A stretch of DNA of 64,000 bases from assembly GCA_050874905.1 (NCBI GenBank), contig JBNMLP010000002.1, positions 62,001 through 126,000 of the forward strand. The letters are read 5' to 3'. The notes below the pieces were generated by a model. That model was not told the DNA's origin. It saw only the letters and a program-made list of their open reading frames with translations, and did not search any database. This DNA comes from NC2004 sp050874905. Lineage in GTDB: Bacteria > Bacillota > Clostridia > Lachnospirales > Lachnospiraceae. Below, in pieces: positions 40,374 through 48,146 of this stretch; the stretch's first letter is position 1; every line of letters begins with the position of its first letter. A program made the translations under genes and the position numbers.

Positions 40374-40958
40374 TTAGTATTCGTTACGCAAATCAAGCAT
40401 ATTACCGCCCGGTGTAAGCACTTCGTTTAAAAGATCTTCTCTGATATTGATCTCCATATCATGAGGAGCTGCCACAAATACACTTGGAGCAATGCGCTTA
40501 ATATCGCCATCAATGGTGTAACAGCATCCGACAATAATATCAATGATATGCTGTGCATCATCTGTATTCATTCCTTCTAAATTGATAATGATTGCTTTTC
40601 CTTCTTTTAATGCATCAATAATCTCCCAGCAGTCATCATCATTCGTTGGGCGAAGTACAAAAATCTCATCAATTCCACCATGATTAGAGGAAGTGAGTGG
40701 CACCAGTTTAGAAGAATTTCTGCTGGTTACAGCCTGAGGTTTTGGACGGGAGGACTGTTGTGATTTGGAAGATTCCATAAAACGGTTAGTATACGTTTTC
40801 TGAAATGCGTTTTCTTCCTCTTCCGGTTCCTCTTCATATTTTATTTTTTTGGATTTCTTTGGACGTACTTCCTCTTCCTCGTCTAAATAATCCATCTCAT
40901 CATCATAATCATCACTGTCTAACCCAAATGAATTTAAAAATTTATCAAAAACACCCAT
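40374..40958 (-). CDS. sepF: Cell division protein SepF
   Basis: SepF forms rings that tether FtsZ to the membrane. The 194-residue protein has the N-terminal membrane-binding helix (MGVFDKFLNSFGL) and an acidic, lysine-rich linker to about residue 95. The C-terminal SepF fold follows (EIFVLRPTNDDDCWEIIDALKEG, INLEGMN). AAAGGAG precedes the start. It sits between ylmE and divIVA, as in Bacillus. Confidence 0.95.
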   Translation of the reverse strand: MGVFDKFLNSFGLDSDDYDDEMDYLDEEEEVRPKKSKKIKYEEEPEEEENAFQKTYTNRFMESSKSQQSSRPKPQAVTSRNSSKLVPLTSSNHGGIDEIFVLRPTNDDDCWEIIDALKEGKAIIINLEGMNTDDAQHIIDIIVGCCYTIDGDIKRIAPSVFVAAPHDMEINIREDLLNEVLTPGGNMLDLRNEY

Positions 40959-40985
40959 CGTTTTTCTCCTTTAAAATTAAGCTGT

Positions 40986-41687
40986 TTATATGTTATAGTT
41001 GCGTTCCCCGAAAATTCCGGTTCCCACACGTACCATAGTTGCTCCCTCTTCAATAGCAACCATATAGTCATTCGTCATCCCCATCGATAAAATATCCATG
41101 GATACTCCAGTAATCTGTTCCTTTTCCACTGCTTTGGATAATTCATAAAGCGAACGGAATACCGGACGATTTTCTTCCGGATCATCCACAAATGGAGCAA
41201 TCGTCATAAGTCCCTTGATATGAACATGAGGAAGGACAGCCACTTCCCGGATCAGTGCCAATGTCTCATCCGTTGTAATGCCAAACTTGCTTTCTTCCTG
41301 TGCCACATTTACTTCAATCAGTACGTCACACTCCACCTTTTTCTTCTCCGCTTCCTTGGAAATCTGACTGGCAAGCTTCAAAGAATCTACAGAATGGATC
41401 AAACATACCTTATCTACGATATATTTTACCTTATTCGTCTGCAAATGTCCAATCATGTGCCAGTGAACCGGAGATTTTATATGTTCATATTTGTCACACA
41501 ACTCCTGTACTTTATTTTCTCCAAACTCGATCACACCAGCATCCAAAATCTCCTCCAGATCGGAAAGAGGCTTTGTTTTGCTCACTGCGATCAATGTCAC
41601 TTCGTCTTCATTTCTTCCTGCTTTTTTACAGGCTTTGCTGATATTTTCCTGTACTTTCTTTAAATTATCCTGTAACAACAAAATCAC
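40986..41687 (-). CDS. ylmE: YggS/YlmE family pyridoxal phosphate-binding protein
   Basis: This 233-residue PLP-binding protein of the alanine racemase fold type maintains vitamin B6 and amino acid homeostasis. The PLP lysine is in LIAVSKTKP near residue 37. Other hallmarks are FGENKVQEL near 75, WHMIGHLQTNK near 93, and the C-terminal SMGMTNDYMVAIEEGATMVRVGTGIFG. The start codon is probably the GTG at 41687, but TTG codons shortly after are possible because the ribosome site (AGAAAG) is weak. Confidence 0.93.
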   Translation of the reverse strand: MILLLQDNLKKVQENISKACKKAGRNEDEVTLIAVSKTKPLSDLEEILDAGVIEFGENKVQELCDKYEHIKSPVHWHMIGHLQTNKVKYIVDKVCLIHSVDSLKLASQISKEAEKKKVECDVLIEVNVAQEESKFGITTDETLALIREVAVLPHVHIKGLMTIAPFVDDPEENRPVFRSLYELSKAVEKEQITGVSMDILSMGMTNDYMVAIEEGATMVRVGTGIFGERNYNI

Positions 41688-41702
41688 TTCTTTCTAAGAA
41701 TA

Positions 41703-43139
41703 TTAGTAAATGATCTGTCCTTCTTTGATTGCTGCACTTTTCAGGACGATATGATCATATTGCTTAACACCAAATTCTGTATTGGCCTGTGCGATACAAA
41801 AGTCATCTGCCTGATATAGATTGTGGATCACCACAAACTGGGCATATCCTTTGTTTATCGTATAAACGCCTTCAAATTCCTTAGTTTCTCCAATCGTATA
41901 AGTGGAACCGGTTTCTCCTTTTTCACCTGCTTCTTTGCTTTCAGCATTTTGTTTTAAAACAGTTCCTTGCTTGATATCAGCAGTGCTAACATAGAAAAAG
42001 CCTTTTTTTTCATCTTTATAACAAATAGCCGGCTGGATCATTTCTACTTCAGGATTTCCCTTATCATCATAACCAGTCACCATATTAAATCCTACACCAG
42101 ATGCCGACTGATCACTTTCCACCGCATATTCCACGGGTATTTTATAAAGCTTCTTTTTGATCAGACTGCTGTTTGGAATCTTCAACCCTTCTAAGGAATC
42201 CAACACAATCTCCACATTCAGATACCGCTCATCTACATAGCGATCCATATATTTATTAAATGATACAACGGCAAAATAACCTTTGTTCTGCTCATAAAAG
42301 GTCACAGGGCGCTCTACTTTCAGATCATCCTTCAAAAACTTGACTGTCATGTATTCCTCGTCATGTAAACGATCATACTGGTCTTTGGTAAGTTCCAATG
42401 CAAGTTTCCAATTTTCGTCTGTCACAAGGCGATATGCTGCAGAACCGATCGCATACATATCTGTCGTGCGGGTTTCTGTCATATTATTATCTGTCGTATT
42501 AAAAAGCTCCGGTGACAGCTGTTCTTCAGTCAGTCCCTCTAATCCATCGTAACAGTACGATACAACACCTGCTTTTTGCGCCTTGATCTGGTTGGATGGT
42601 GAGATCATTCCTTTCTCAATCAGGTCATCCATCTTAGAGATCAGAGAATCCGTTGTAATTTCTGAAATGTTATTGCGAAGTGCGTATTTGAAATCATAAA
42701 GCGCACCAAAATTGGATTCTTTATAGGAACTTTTATAGTCAATGATCTGATTTTTGATATCCAGATAATCATCATCTGATAATGTGGTCTCCCCGTCATC
42801 ATTGGACAGCTCATTTTTTAAGGAACCGGAACTGTCTACCGCATAGACCGTGGAATTCACACCAACACGTTCTCCATCTGCTACATAATAGGTCAGATAC
42901 CCCGCTTTGTCTGTTGCAACAACTTGTTCTTTCCGCAGTGCAATTCCTGTCGTTGTGATCTTATCATTGATCTGCTGGCTGGTTACCTCATAAGTGGAGA
43001 TCACAGGCTTCGACATAGAAACAAAAACATGCGCAGCCAGATAACACAATACCATCAATGCAATGATGGTAGCCATATTCAATCGAAAATGAGCCGTTGT
43101 TGGCTTTCTTTTTTTATATCGAACCGTATTTTTCGCCAT
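41703..43139 (-). CDS. HlyD-like membrane adaptor protein upstream of ylmE-sepF-divIVA
   Basis: From the ATG at 43139 (GGGAG upstream) the protein has 478 residues. A basic cytoplasmic start is followed by one membrane segment (about residues 22-43) and a large extracytoplasmic part. Strand patterns typical of a lipoyl/barrel-sandwich hybrid domain lie at about 55-105 (TTTGIALRKEQVV and GYLTYYVADGERV) and near 190 (QKAGVVSYCYDG). Beta-barrel-like strands occupy the C-terminal half. This resembles periplasmic adaptor proteins, but no exporter gene is adjacent. Its place in the sepF group suggests a link with division or envelope assembly, which is inference. Confidence 0.7.
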   Translation of the reverse strand: MAKNTVRYKKRKPTTAHFRLNMATIIALMVLCYLAAHVFVSMSKPVISTYEVTSQQINDKITTTGIALRKEQVVATDKAGYLTYYVADGERVGVNSTVYAVDSSGSLKNELSNDDGETTLSDDDYLDIKNQIIDYKSSYKESNFGALYDFKYALRNNISEITTDSLISKMDDLIEKGMISPSNQIKAQKAGVVSYCYDGLEGLTEEQLSPELFNTTDNNMTETRTTDMYAIGSAAYRLVTDENWKLALELTKDQYDRLHDEEYMTVKFLKDDLKVERPVTFYEQNKGYFAVVSFNKYMDRYVDERYLNVEIVLDSLEGLKIPNSSLIKKKLYKIPVEYAVESDQSASGVGFNMVTGYDDKGNPEVEMIQPAICYKDEKKGFFYVSTADIKQGTVLKQNAESKEAGEKGETGSTYTIGETKEFEGVYTINKGYAQFVVIHNLYQADDFCIAQANTEFGVKQYDHIVLKSAAIKEGQIIY

Positions 43140-43204
43140 ACACAACTCCCTTACGTGTTCTTCAGATACAAAATCCGATAAAACACACAAAAATTTCACT
43201 ATAT

Positions 43205-43233
43205 ATTGTAGCATGTAAGGTGCTTAAACTCAA
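43205..43233 (-). promoter_or_regulatory. Promoter of the HlyD-like/ylmE/sepF/divIVA group
   Basis: On the minus strand TTGAGT at 43233-43228, 17 bases, then TACAAT at 43210-43205 with a TG extension. Confidence 0.7.
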
Positions 43234-43306
43234 TGTTTTTTATGCATAATTTCTTAAAAAATGTAAAAACTAACAATACATCTAGGAAATAGAGGAGGAG
43301 ACGTAT

Positions 43307-43510
43307 ATGAAATATAATGTATTCGACTATATCGTTTTAACACTGGTTATCATCGGTGCGATCAACTGGGGATTGATTGGATTTTTCCGTTTTGATCTTG
43401 TCAATGTGATCTTTGGAAATATGTCGATCTTATCCCGCATCATCTACGCTGTGATCGGTGTCAGCGGACTTTATTCAATCAGTTTCTACTTACGAAATCA
43501 GGATATGTAA
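43307..43510 (+). CDS. DUF378 family small membrane protein
   Basis: The 67-residue protein has two membrane segments (about residues 7-25 and 40-57). The conserved DUF378 core is IVLTLVIIGAINWGLIGFF followed by DLV. GGAGGAG precedes the ATG. It is the only + strand gene between 35 and 64 kb and is divergent from the HlyD-like gene. Function is not known. Confidence 0.88.
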   Translation: MKYNVFDYIVLTLVIIGAINWGLIGFFRFDLVNVIFGNMSILSRIIYAVIGVSGLYSISFYLRNQDM

Positions 43511-43555
43511 TAAACCAATCTGTATCGTCGGGCAGTTTCTGTCCGGACTGTATAC

Positions 43556-43582
43556 AAAAAACCCGCTCCATTGAACGGGTTT
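43556..43582 (-). terminator. Terminator after the D-Ala-D-Ala carboxypeptidase gene
   Basis: On the minus strand AACCCGTTC and GGAGCGGGTT pair (six strong pairs plus a wobble region) and are followed by TTTTTT. It may also act on the + strand for the DUF378 gene. Confidence 0.8.
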
Positions 43583-43590
43583 ACATAACA

Positions 43591-44577
43591 TCAATTCTGG
43601 TTTTGCGTCAACAAATGCGACATGGTATCATAAAGCTCTGTTTTGTCGCCGGCATGTAATACCACACCGATCAACTGCTCCTGTTTCGCATTTTGCGCCG
43701 ATAACACGAGACAATGTCCTGCCCCGCTGGTCGTTCCGGTTTTACCTCCAATGATCGTAATCTGATCCGGAACCTTCGCTAAATCGCTGAAATAATGATT
43801 CGTGGAAGTGATTGGGGTTTTGATCTTCTCGCCTTTCTCATCATGATAGGTTACCGTATATTTCTTGGTAGAAACAATCTCCACAAAATGAGGAATCTCC
43901 AGATCTTTTTTTAAGATCAGATACAGATCATACGCACAGGAATAATGTCCTGTCTCATCCAGTCCGTGCGGATTTTTAAAATGAGAATGTGTCGCCCCGA
44001 TGCTTTTGGCAGTCTGGTTCATCAGTTTGGCAAACTCCTTTACACTGCCGCTGACATAATTCGCCAGTGCTACAGCGCAGTCGTTGGCAGACTCGATCAA
44101 AAGGCCGTGCAGCAATTCATCTACCGTGATCCGATCCCCTTTTTTCAAAAATAATGCTACTGCCCCATTTTCAAGGTAAATATTATCTGAAATGACAACA
44201 GTATCATTTAAATTACACTTTGTCAGCACAATATATGCGGTCAAAAGCTTCGTTGTAGAGGCAGGTGCCGTCTGTTTCATAGAATCCTTGGAATATAAAA
44301 TTTCATTGGTAGAATCATTGACAAGAAGCATCTCTTTTGCATTGGCTTCATAAGAAAACTGGTTGGTAAAGCCTTGTGGAAGCACTGCTAGATTAGCAGA
44401 AAATGTCTCCGGCAAATGAAGCGTACTCTCACTTAACTGTTGTGATTCTGTCTGACTTGGAAGATTATAATTACGATAGGCATTCGTGATCGTTCTGCCT
44501 TGGCAGCCTGTTGTAAGTAATAAACTCATAAGGCCAAGCAACAGGCAGATTTCTTTTAACACTGTGCTACGTTTCAC
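43591..44577 (-). CDS. dacF: Serine-type D-Ala-D-Ala carboxypeptidase (penicillin-binding protein 5/DacF type), lipoprotein
   Basis: This enzyme trims the terminal D-Ala from peptidoglycan stem peptides. The protein has 328 residues from the GTG at 44577, which has AGAGG eight bases upstream. The signal peptide ends in LTTGC, so it is probably lipid-anchored. The active-site triad is complete: STTK (SxxK), SAND (SxN) and KTGTT (KTG). The C-terminal PBP5 membrane-anchor domain is missing, consistent with lipid anchoring. It is last in the radC-mre-min-rodA-mgsA transcript. Confidence 0.9.
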   Translation of the reverse strand: MKRSTVLKEICLLLGLMSLLLTTGCQGRTITNAYRNYNLPSQTESQQLSESTLHLPETFSANLAVLPQGFTNQFSYEANAKEMLLVNDSTNEILYSKDSMKQTAPASTTKLLTAYIVLTKCNLNDTVVISDNIYLENGAVALFLKKGDRITVDELLHGLLIESANDCAVALANYVSGSVKEFAKLMNQTAKSIGATHSHFKNPHGLDETGHYSCAYDLYLILKKDLEIPHFVEIVSTKKYTVTYHDEKGEKIKTPITSTNHYFSDLAKVPDQITIIGGKTGTTSGAGHCLVLSAQNAKQEQLIGVVLHAGDKTELYDTMSHLLTQNQN

Positions 44578-44589
44578 AAAAAACACCTC

Positions 44590-44985
44590 TTAGTGATATA
44601 ATTCACGCCAGTCAAGATCACCATTCTCCATGGCTTTGATCAGCATCTCTGCAGTTGCAAGATTCGTTGCCAGAGGAATATTATGTATATCACATAATCT
44701 TGCAATATCTTTGATATCCGGCTCATGTGATTTTGGATTCTGCGGATCACGCAAAAAGATAACAAGATCCATCTGATTATTTTCTATCTGAGATCCCATC
44801 TGCTGGACACCACCTAAATGTCCTGCCAAATATTTATGGACGTTGAGTGTGGTCACCTCTTCGATCAGCCGCCCGGTCGTACCGGTGGAAAACAGATTGT
44901 GATGTGCTAAAATGCCACGATATGCAATGCAGAAATTCTGCATCAGCTTCTTTTTTGCGTCATGTGCAATAAATCCAATATTCAT
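44590..44985 (-). CDS. mgsA: Methylglyoxal synthase
   Basis: MgsA turns dihydroxyacetone phosphate into methylglyoxal, a bypass used under sugar-phosphate stress. At 131 residues it is a typical small member. Visible features are the phosphate-binding start IGFIAHDAKK, the TGTTGRLI loop near residue 35, GHLGGVQQMG near 56 and DLVIFLRDP with the catalytic aspartate near 74. It lies between rodA and dacF, a common clostridial order without an obvious functional reason. Confidence 0.96.
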   Translation of the reverse strand: MNIGFIAHDAKKKLMQNFCIAYRGILAHHNLFSTGTTGRLIEEVTTLNVHKYLAGHLGGVQQMGSQIENNQMDLVIFLRDPQNPKSHEPDIKDIARLCDIHNIPLATNLATAEMLIKAMENGDLDWRELYH

Positions 44986-45002
44986 ATACTTGCCATCCCC
45001 CT

Positions 45003-46115
45003 TTAGTATTTTCTTCGTTGTAAGCCAATATTTAAAACCAATCCCATTCCTATCATCAAACTCAGCAGGGAACTTAATCCATAACTAATAAACGGAAGTG
45101 GCAGACCAGTATTTGGCAATAATTTAGTCGCAACACCAATATTGATAAATGACTGGAAACAGATCATAGAAGCAATTCCTGTTGCGATCAACATACCGGA
45201 TGTGTTGCGTGCTTTACGCGCCATCTTTATACATTGTAACATTATTAAGAGTAAAATTGCAATAACAATCAGGCATCCAATAAAACCAAATTCCTCTCCT
45301 ACAATGGAGAAAATGAAATCTGTCTGCTGCTCTGGTACAAGGTTTGCATCTTTTACAGTAATACCAGAGGTAGCATTTAACCCTTTTCCACTCAACATTC
45401 CGGAACCGATTGCCATCACAGAATTGTCCTGTTGCCATCCGGTGCTGCTGACAGAAGAACCCGGATGTAAAAATCCTTTGATTCTTGATACCTGATATTC
45501 CTTTAAGATCAATACATGCTTGGCATGATCCACATAATATAAAAATACAGCCATTATCGGAACAAGTACCGCAAGTGCAGTAACAATAATACGATAACTC
45601 AATCCCGCTACAAAGATCATGGCAAACAGCATAACAAAAATATCAATACTGGTGGAAAGATCGGTTTCTATCATGATCAAAAAGATCGGTATTGCACAAA
45701 AAACAGCCAGCTTAAACAAGGTTTTTGGTGTGTTCAGATCATCCTTATGCCGTTCCAAAAAAATAGCAACACATAGCACCATCACGATCTTGGCAAATTC
45801 CGACGGCTGGATCGTACCAATGCCCGGCAGCTTAAACCAACGTTTGGCACCATTTACATCATATCCAACCAGTTTCACAAGCAACAGTACAACACAGTCT
45901 ATGCCATAAAGGATTGGCCACAGTTTACAAAACACATTGTAATCGATCAGGGAAACAACTACCATTGCTACAAGTCCAAGACCTAAACCTAAAATGTGCT
46001 TTTTTGTATAGCTTGCATCTGCCCCGTTTACAAACACGACCCCCATCAAGCTGATCAGCATGACAAGTATCACCAATTTAAAATTGTAGTTTCGTAATTC
46101 GTACGTTTTTAACAT
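45003..46115 (-). CDS. rodA: Rod-shape peptidoglycan glycosyltransferase RodA (SEDS family)
   Basis: RodA polymerises glycan strands with its transpeptidase partner PBP2. The 370-residue polytopic protein has about ten membrane segments. SEDS hallmarks are GIGTIQPSEFAKI near residue 105, the large external loop with the catalytic Asp-containing region near 245-265 (PEQQTDFIFSIVGEEFGFIG), and LPFISYGLSSLLS near 345. mrdA lies in the same operon. It has AGGTGGG upstream of the ATG. Confidence 0.95.
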   Translation of the reverse strand: MLKTYELRNYNFKLVILVMLISLMGVVFVNGADASYTKKHILGLGLGLVAMVVVSLIDYNVFCKLWPILYGIDCVVLLLVKLVGYDVNGAKRWFKLPGIGTIQPSEFAKIVMVLCVAIFLERHKDDLNTPKTLFKLAVFCAIPIFLIMIETDLSTSIDIFVMLFAMIFVAGLSYRIIVTALAVLVPIMAVFLYYVDHAKHVLILKEYQVSRIKGFLHPGSSVSSTGWQQDNSVMAIGSGMLSGKGLNATSGITVKDANLVPEQQTDFIFSIVGEEFGFIGCLIVIAILLLIMLQCIKMARKARNTSGMLIATGIASMICFQSFINIGVATKLLPNTGLPLPFISYGLSSLLSLMIGMGLVLNIGLQRRKY

Positions 46116-46146
46116 GTTCCCACCTGATTTATATTTTCTAGTAAGA

Positions 46147-46419
46147 CTAACGTCCCTTCATACTTTTGATCGGGATATTTGCCAGTAAAACCGGAGCATT
46201 CCCTGTATCTAATCCATCTCCACCCTGATTGATCTGGATATCCAGCTTTTCTGTGTCAATCTCCACATATTTGGCAAGTACATCCATAATATCACGCTTG
46301 ATTGCTTCCATTACCTCTGGAGAACAGTTGGCACGGTCACTTACAAGCATCATCTGTAATCTGCCTTTTGCATAATCACCAGAGCTTTTCTTTTTGAAAA
46401 ATTTATCCAGTATTGTCAT
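46147..46419 (-). CDS. minE: Cell division topological specificity factor MinE
   Basis: The 90-residue protein displaces MinCD from the membrane. The N-terminal membrane-targeting/anti-MinCD region opens with MTILDKFFKKKSS, followed by AKGRLQMMLVSDRANCSPEVM. The rest is the dimerisation domain. AGGAGGGG precedes the ATG. Having both MinE and DivIVA in one genome is a known clostridial feature. Confidence 0.95.
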   Translation of the reverse strand: MTILDKFFKKKSSGDYAKGRLQMMLVSDRANCSPEVMEAIKRDIMDVLAKYVEIDTEKLDIQINQGGDGLDTGNAPVLLANIPIKSMKGR

Positions 46420-46431
46420 TGGTACCCCTCC

Positions 46432-47223
46432 TTAGTTTTTCTTGAAAATATTGCCAAGTTTTGCAAAGAACCCCTTCTTATCCAAATCCAGGAAAGGAAC
46501 TTCTTCTCCCGTGATTCGTTTGCAGATGTTCATATATGCCTGACCAGCCAGTGTATCATTTCCTACTAACGGTTCTCCCTGGTTGGTTGCAACGACGATA
46601 TTCTCGTCATCCGGTACCGCTCCAATAATATCAATAGCAAGAATTTCAACCACATCATCCATGGACATCATATCTCCACGTTTTACCATATCCATACGGA
46701 TACGATTGACGATCAGCTGAGTTTTCTTCATTTCGTTTGCCTCTAATAATCCGATGATACGATCTGCGTCACGAATAGCAGAAACCTCCGGAGTAGTAAC
46801 GACAAGGGCGCGGTCAGCACCGGCAATTGCATTTTTGAATCCCTGCTCAATACCAGCCGGGCAATCCAGCAATATGTAATCAAATCCTTCTGCCTTTAAA
46901 TCGGCAACGAGTTTTTTCATCTGTTCCGGATTGACACTGGTTTTATCTCTGGTCTGTGCAGACGGAAGCAGATAAAGATTCGGACAACGTTTATCTTTGA
47001 TCAATGCCTGTTTGATCCGGCAGTTTCCCTCAATCACATCTACAAGGTTGTATACAATACGATTCTCCAGCCCCATTACAACATCCAGATTACGAAGTCC
47101 GATGTCCGTATCGATCAACACTACCTTTTTGTTCAGCTTTGCCAAACCTGTTCCCACATTTGCTGTCGTGGTAGTTTTACCAACACCACCTTTTCCAGAA
47201 GTGATAACAATTACTTCACTCAT
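46432..47223 (-). CDS. minD: Septum site-determining ATPase MinD
   Basis: This 263-residue ParA-type membrane ATPase recruits MinC. It carries the deviant Walker A KGGVGKTTTT near residue 11, DTDIGLRNLDVVMG near 38, and DCPAGIEQGF near 118. The C-terminal amphipathic targeting helix is FFAKLGNIFKK. The start is the ATG at 47223, with GGAGGT seven bases upstream. A longer reading from 47241 would start upstream of that site. Confidence 0.96.
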   Translation of the reverse strand: MSEVIVITSGKGGVGKTTTTANVGTGLAKLNKKVVLIDTDIGLRNLDVVMGLENRIVYNLVDVIEGNCRIKQALIKDKRCPNLYLLPSAQTRDKTSVNPEQMKKLVADLKAEGFDYILLDCPAGIEQGFKNAIAGADRALVVTTPEVSAIRDADRIIGLLEANEMKKTQLIVNRIRMDMVKRGDMMSMDDVVEILAIDIIGAVPDDENIVVATNQGEPLVGNDTLAGQAYMNICKRITGEEVPFLDLDKKGFFAKLGNIFKKN

Positions 47224-47256
47224 GATTTGTACCTCCATCACAATTATAATGTTTAT

Positions 47257-48126
47257 TTAAATAATATTATTTAATACAGCCCGGTTGATCGGTTCTATAT
47301 AGATATTATTATTCTCCACAAATGCAATCTGCATTTCTTTACTTGGCTGTTTACGCTTCTTTAAAAATCCTTTGGAATCCGGACTTCTTGCATAGAGATC
47401 GCCGATCCTAAGCTGCATTGGATCCATATCAAGTGCAATGATAAAGGCATTACGACTTCCATTTACCCCCGCATATGCAGCACCTTTCAAACTTCCGATC
47501 ACAATAATATTACCCTTTGCCACAACCTTGGCACCAGGATTGACATCCCCGATCACCACAATGCTTGAAGCAAATTCAATCGACTGTCCGGAACGTAAGG
47601 TGCCCCGGTAAAAATGCCCCAGATCATCATTTAATTCCACAACCGGAGTGACACCTGATGTCTGGTTATCAATCGAACCAACCGTTTCCTTTGGCGCATG
47701 TTTGGGAATGATGTCCACATTTTGTTCCTCTGAAATGGGCGGATTTGCCACTTCCTTTTTCTGTGGAAGTGTTGGTTCCGTTTTCTCGATTGGCTGTTTT
47801 GCTTCCCTATCTTCCTCTGGCTGTGTTCCCTGCTGTTTGGCAATCTGTGCCGCCATCAATTGTTCTTTCAGTTCATCTTCTTCCAAAATATAGGAGATCT
47901 CCAACCCACAGGCATCGTAAATAATATCAATAATATGCGCCTGTTCCTCGTCAGATAACGTTCTTCCACTGAACGTGATCGCCATCTGGGAAGATTTATC
48001 AAAAAACTTAGCCGACTCCTTAAATTTCATTCGTATGCGGTCGCAGAGTTTTGGATAAGGCATTTCTGCGTCTAACACGAGCGTCACGCCTAACCGATTT
48101 CCCTTGATCATAACCGGGTTTGTCAT
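47257..48126 (-). CDS. minC: Septum site-determining protein MinC
   Basis: MinC inhibits FtsZ polymerisation away from midcell. The 289-residue protein has an N-terminal inhibitory domain (about residues 5-100) and a Pro/Glu-rich linker (about 105-160). The C-terminal beta-helix follows, with RSGQSIEFASSIVVIGDVNPGAKV and NIIVIGSLKGAAYAG. I choose the ATG at 48126 because AGAGGTG lies at the right distance; a GTG at 48135 overlaps that site. Confidence 0.92.
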   Translation of the reverse strand: MTNPVMIKGNRLGVTLVLDAEMPYPKLCDRIRMKFKESAKFFDKSSQMAITFSGRTLSDEEQAHIIDIIYDACGLEISYILEEDELKEQLMAAQIAKQQGTQPEEDREAKQPIEKTEPTLPQKKEVANPPISEEQNVDIIPKHAPKETVGSIDNQTSGVTPVVELNDDLGHFYRGTLRSGQSIEFASSIVVIGDVNPGAKVVAKGNIIVIGSLKGAAYAGVNGSRNAFIIALDMDPMQLRIGDLYARSPDSKGFLKKRKQPSKEMQIAFVENNNIYIEPINRAVLNNII

Positions 48127-48146
48127 ATACTTCACCTCTACCTCTT

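Noticed and set aside
41220..41697. Several + strand frames of 68-147 codons opposite ylmE
   Set aside because: They mirror the conserved ylmE gene on the other strand, lack ribosome sites and have no recognisable domain.
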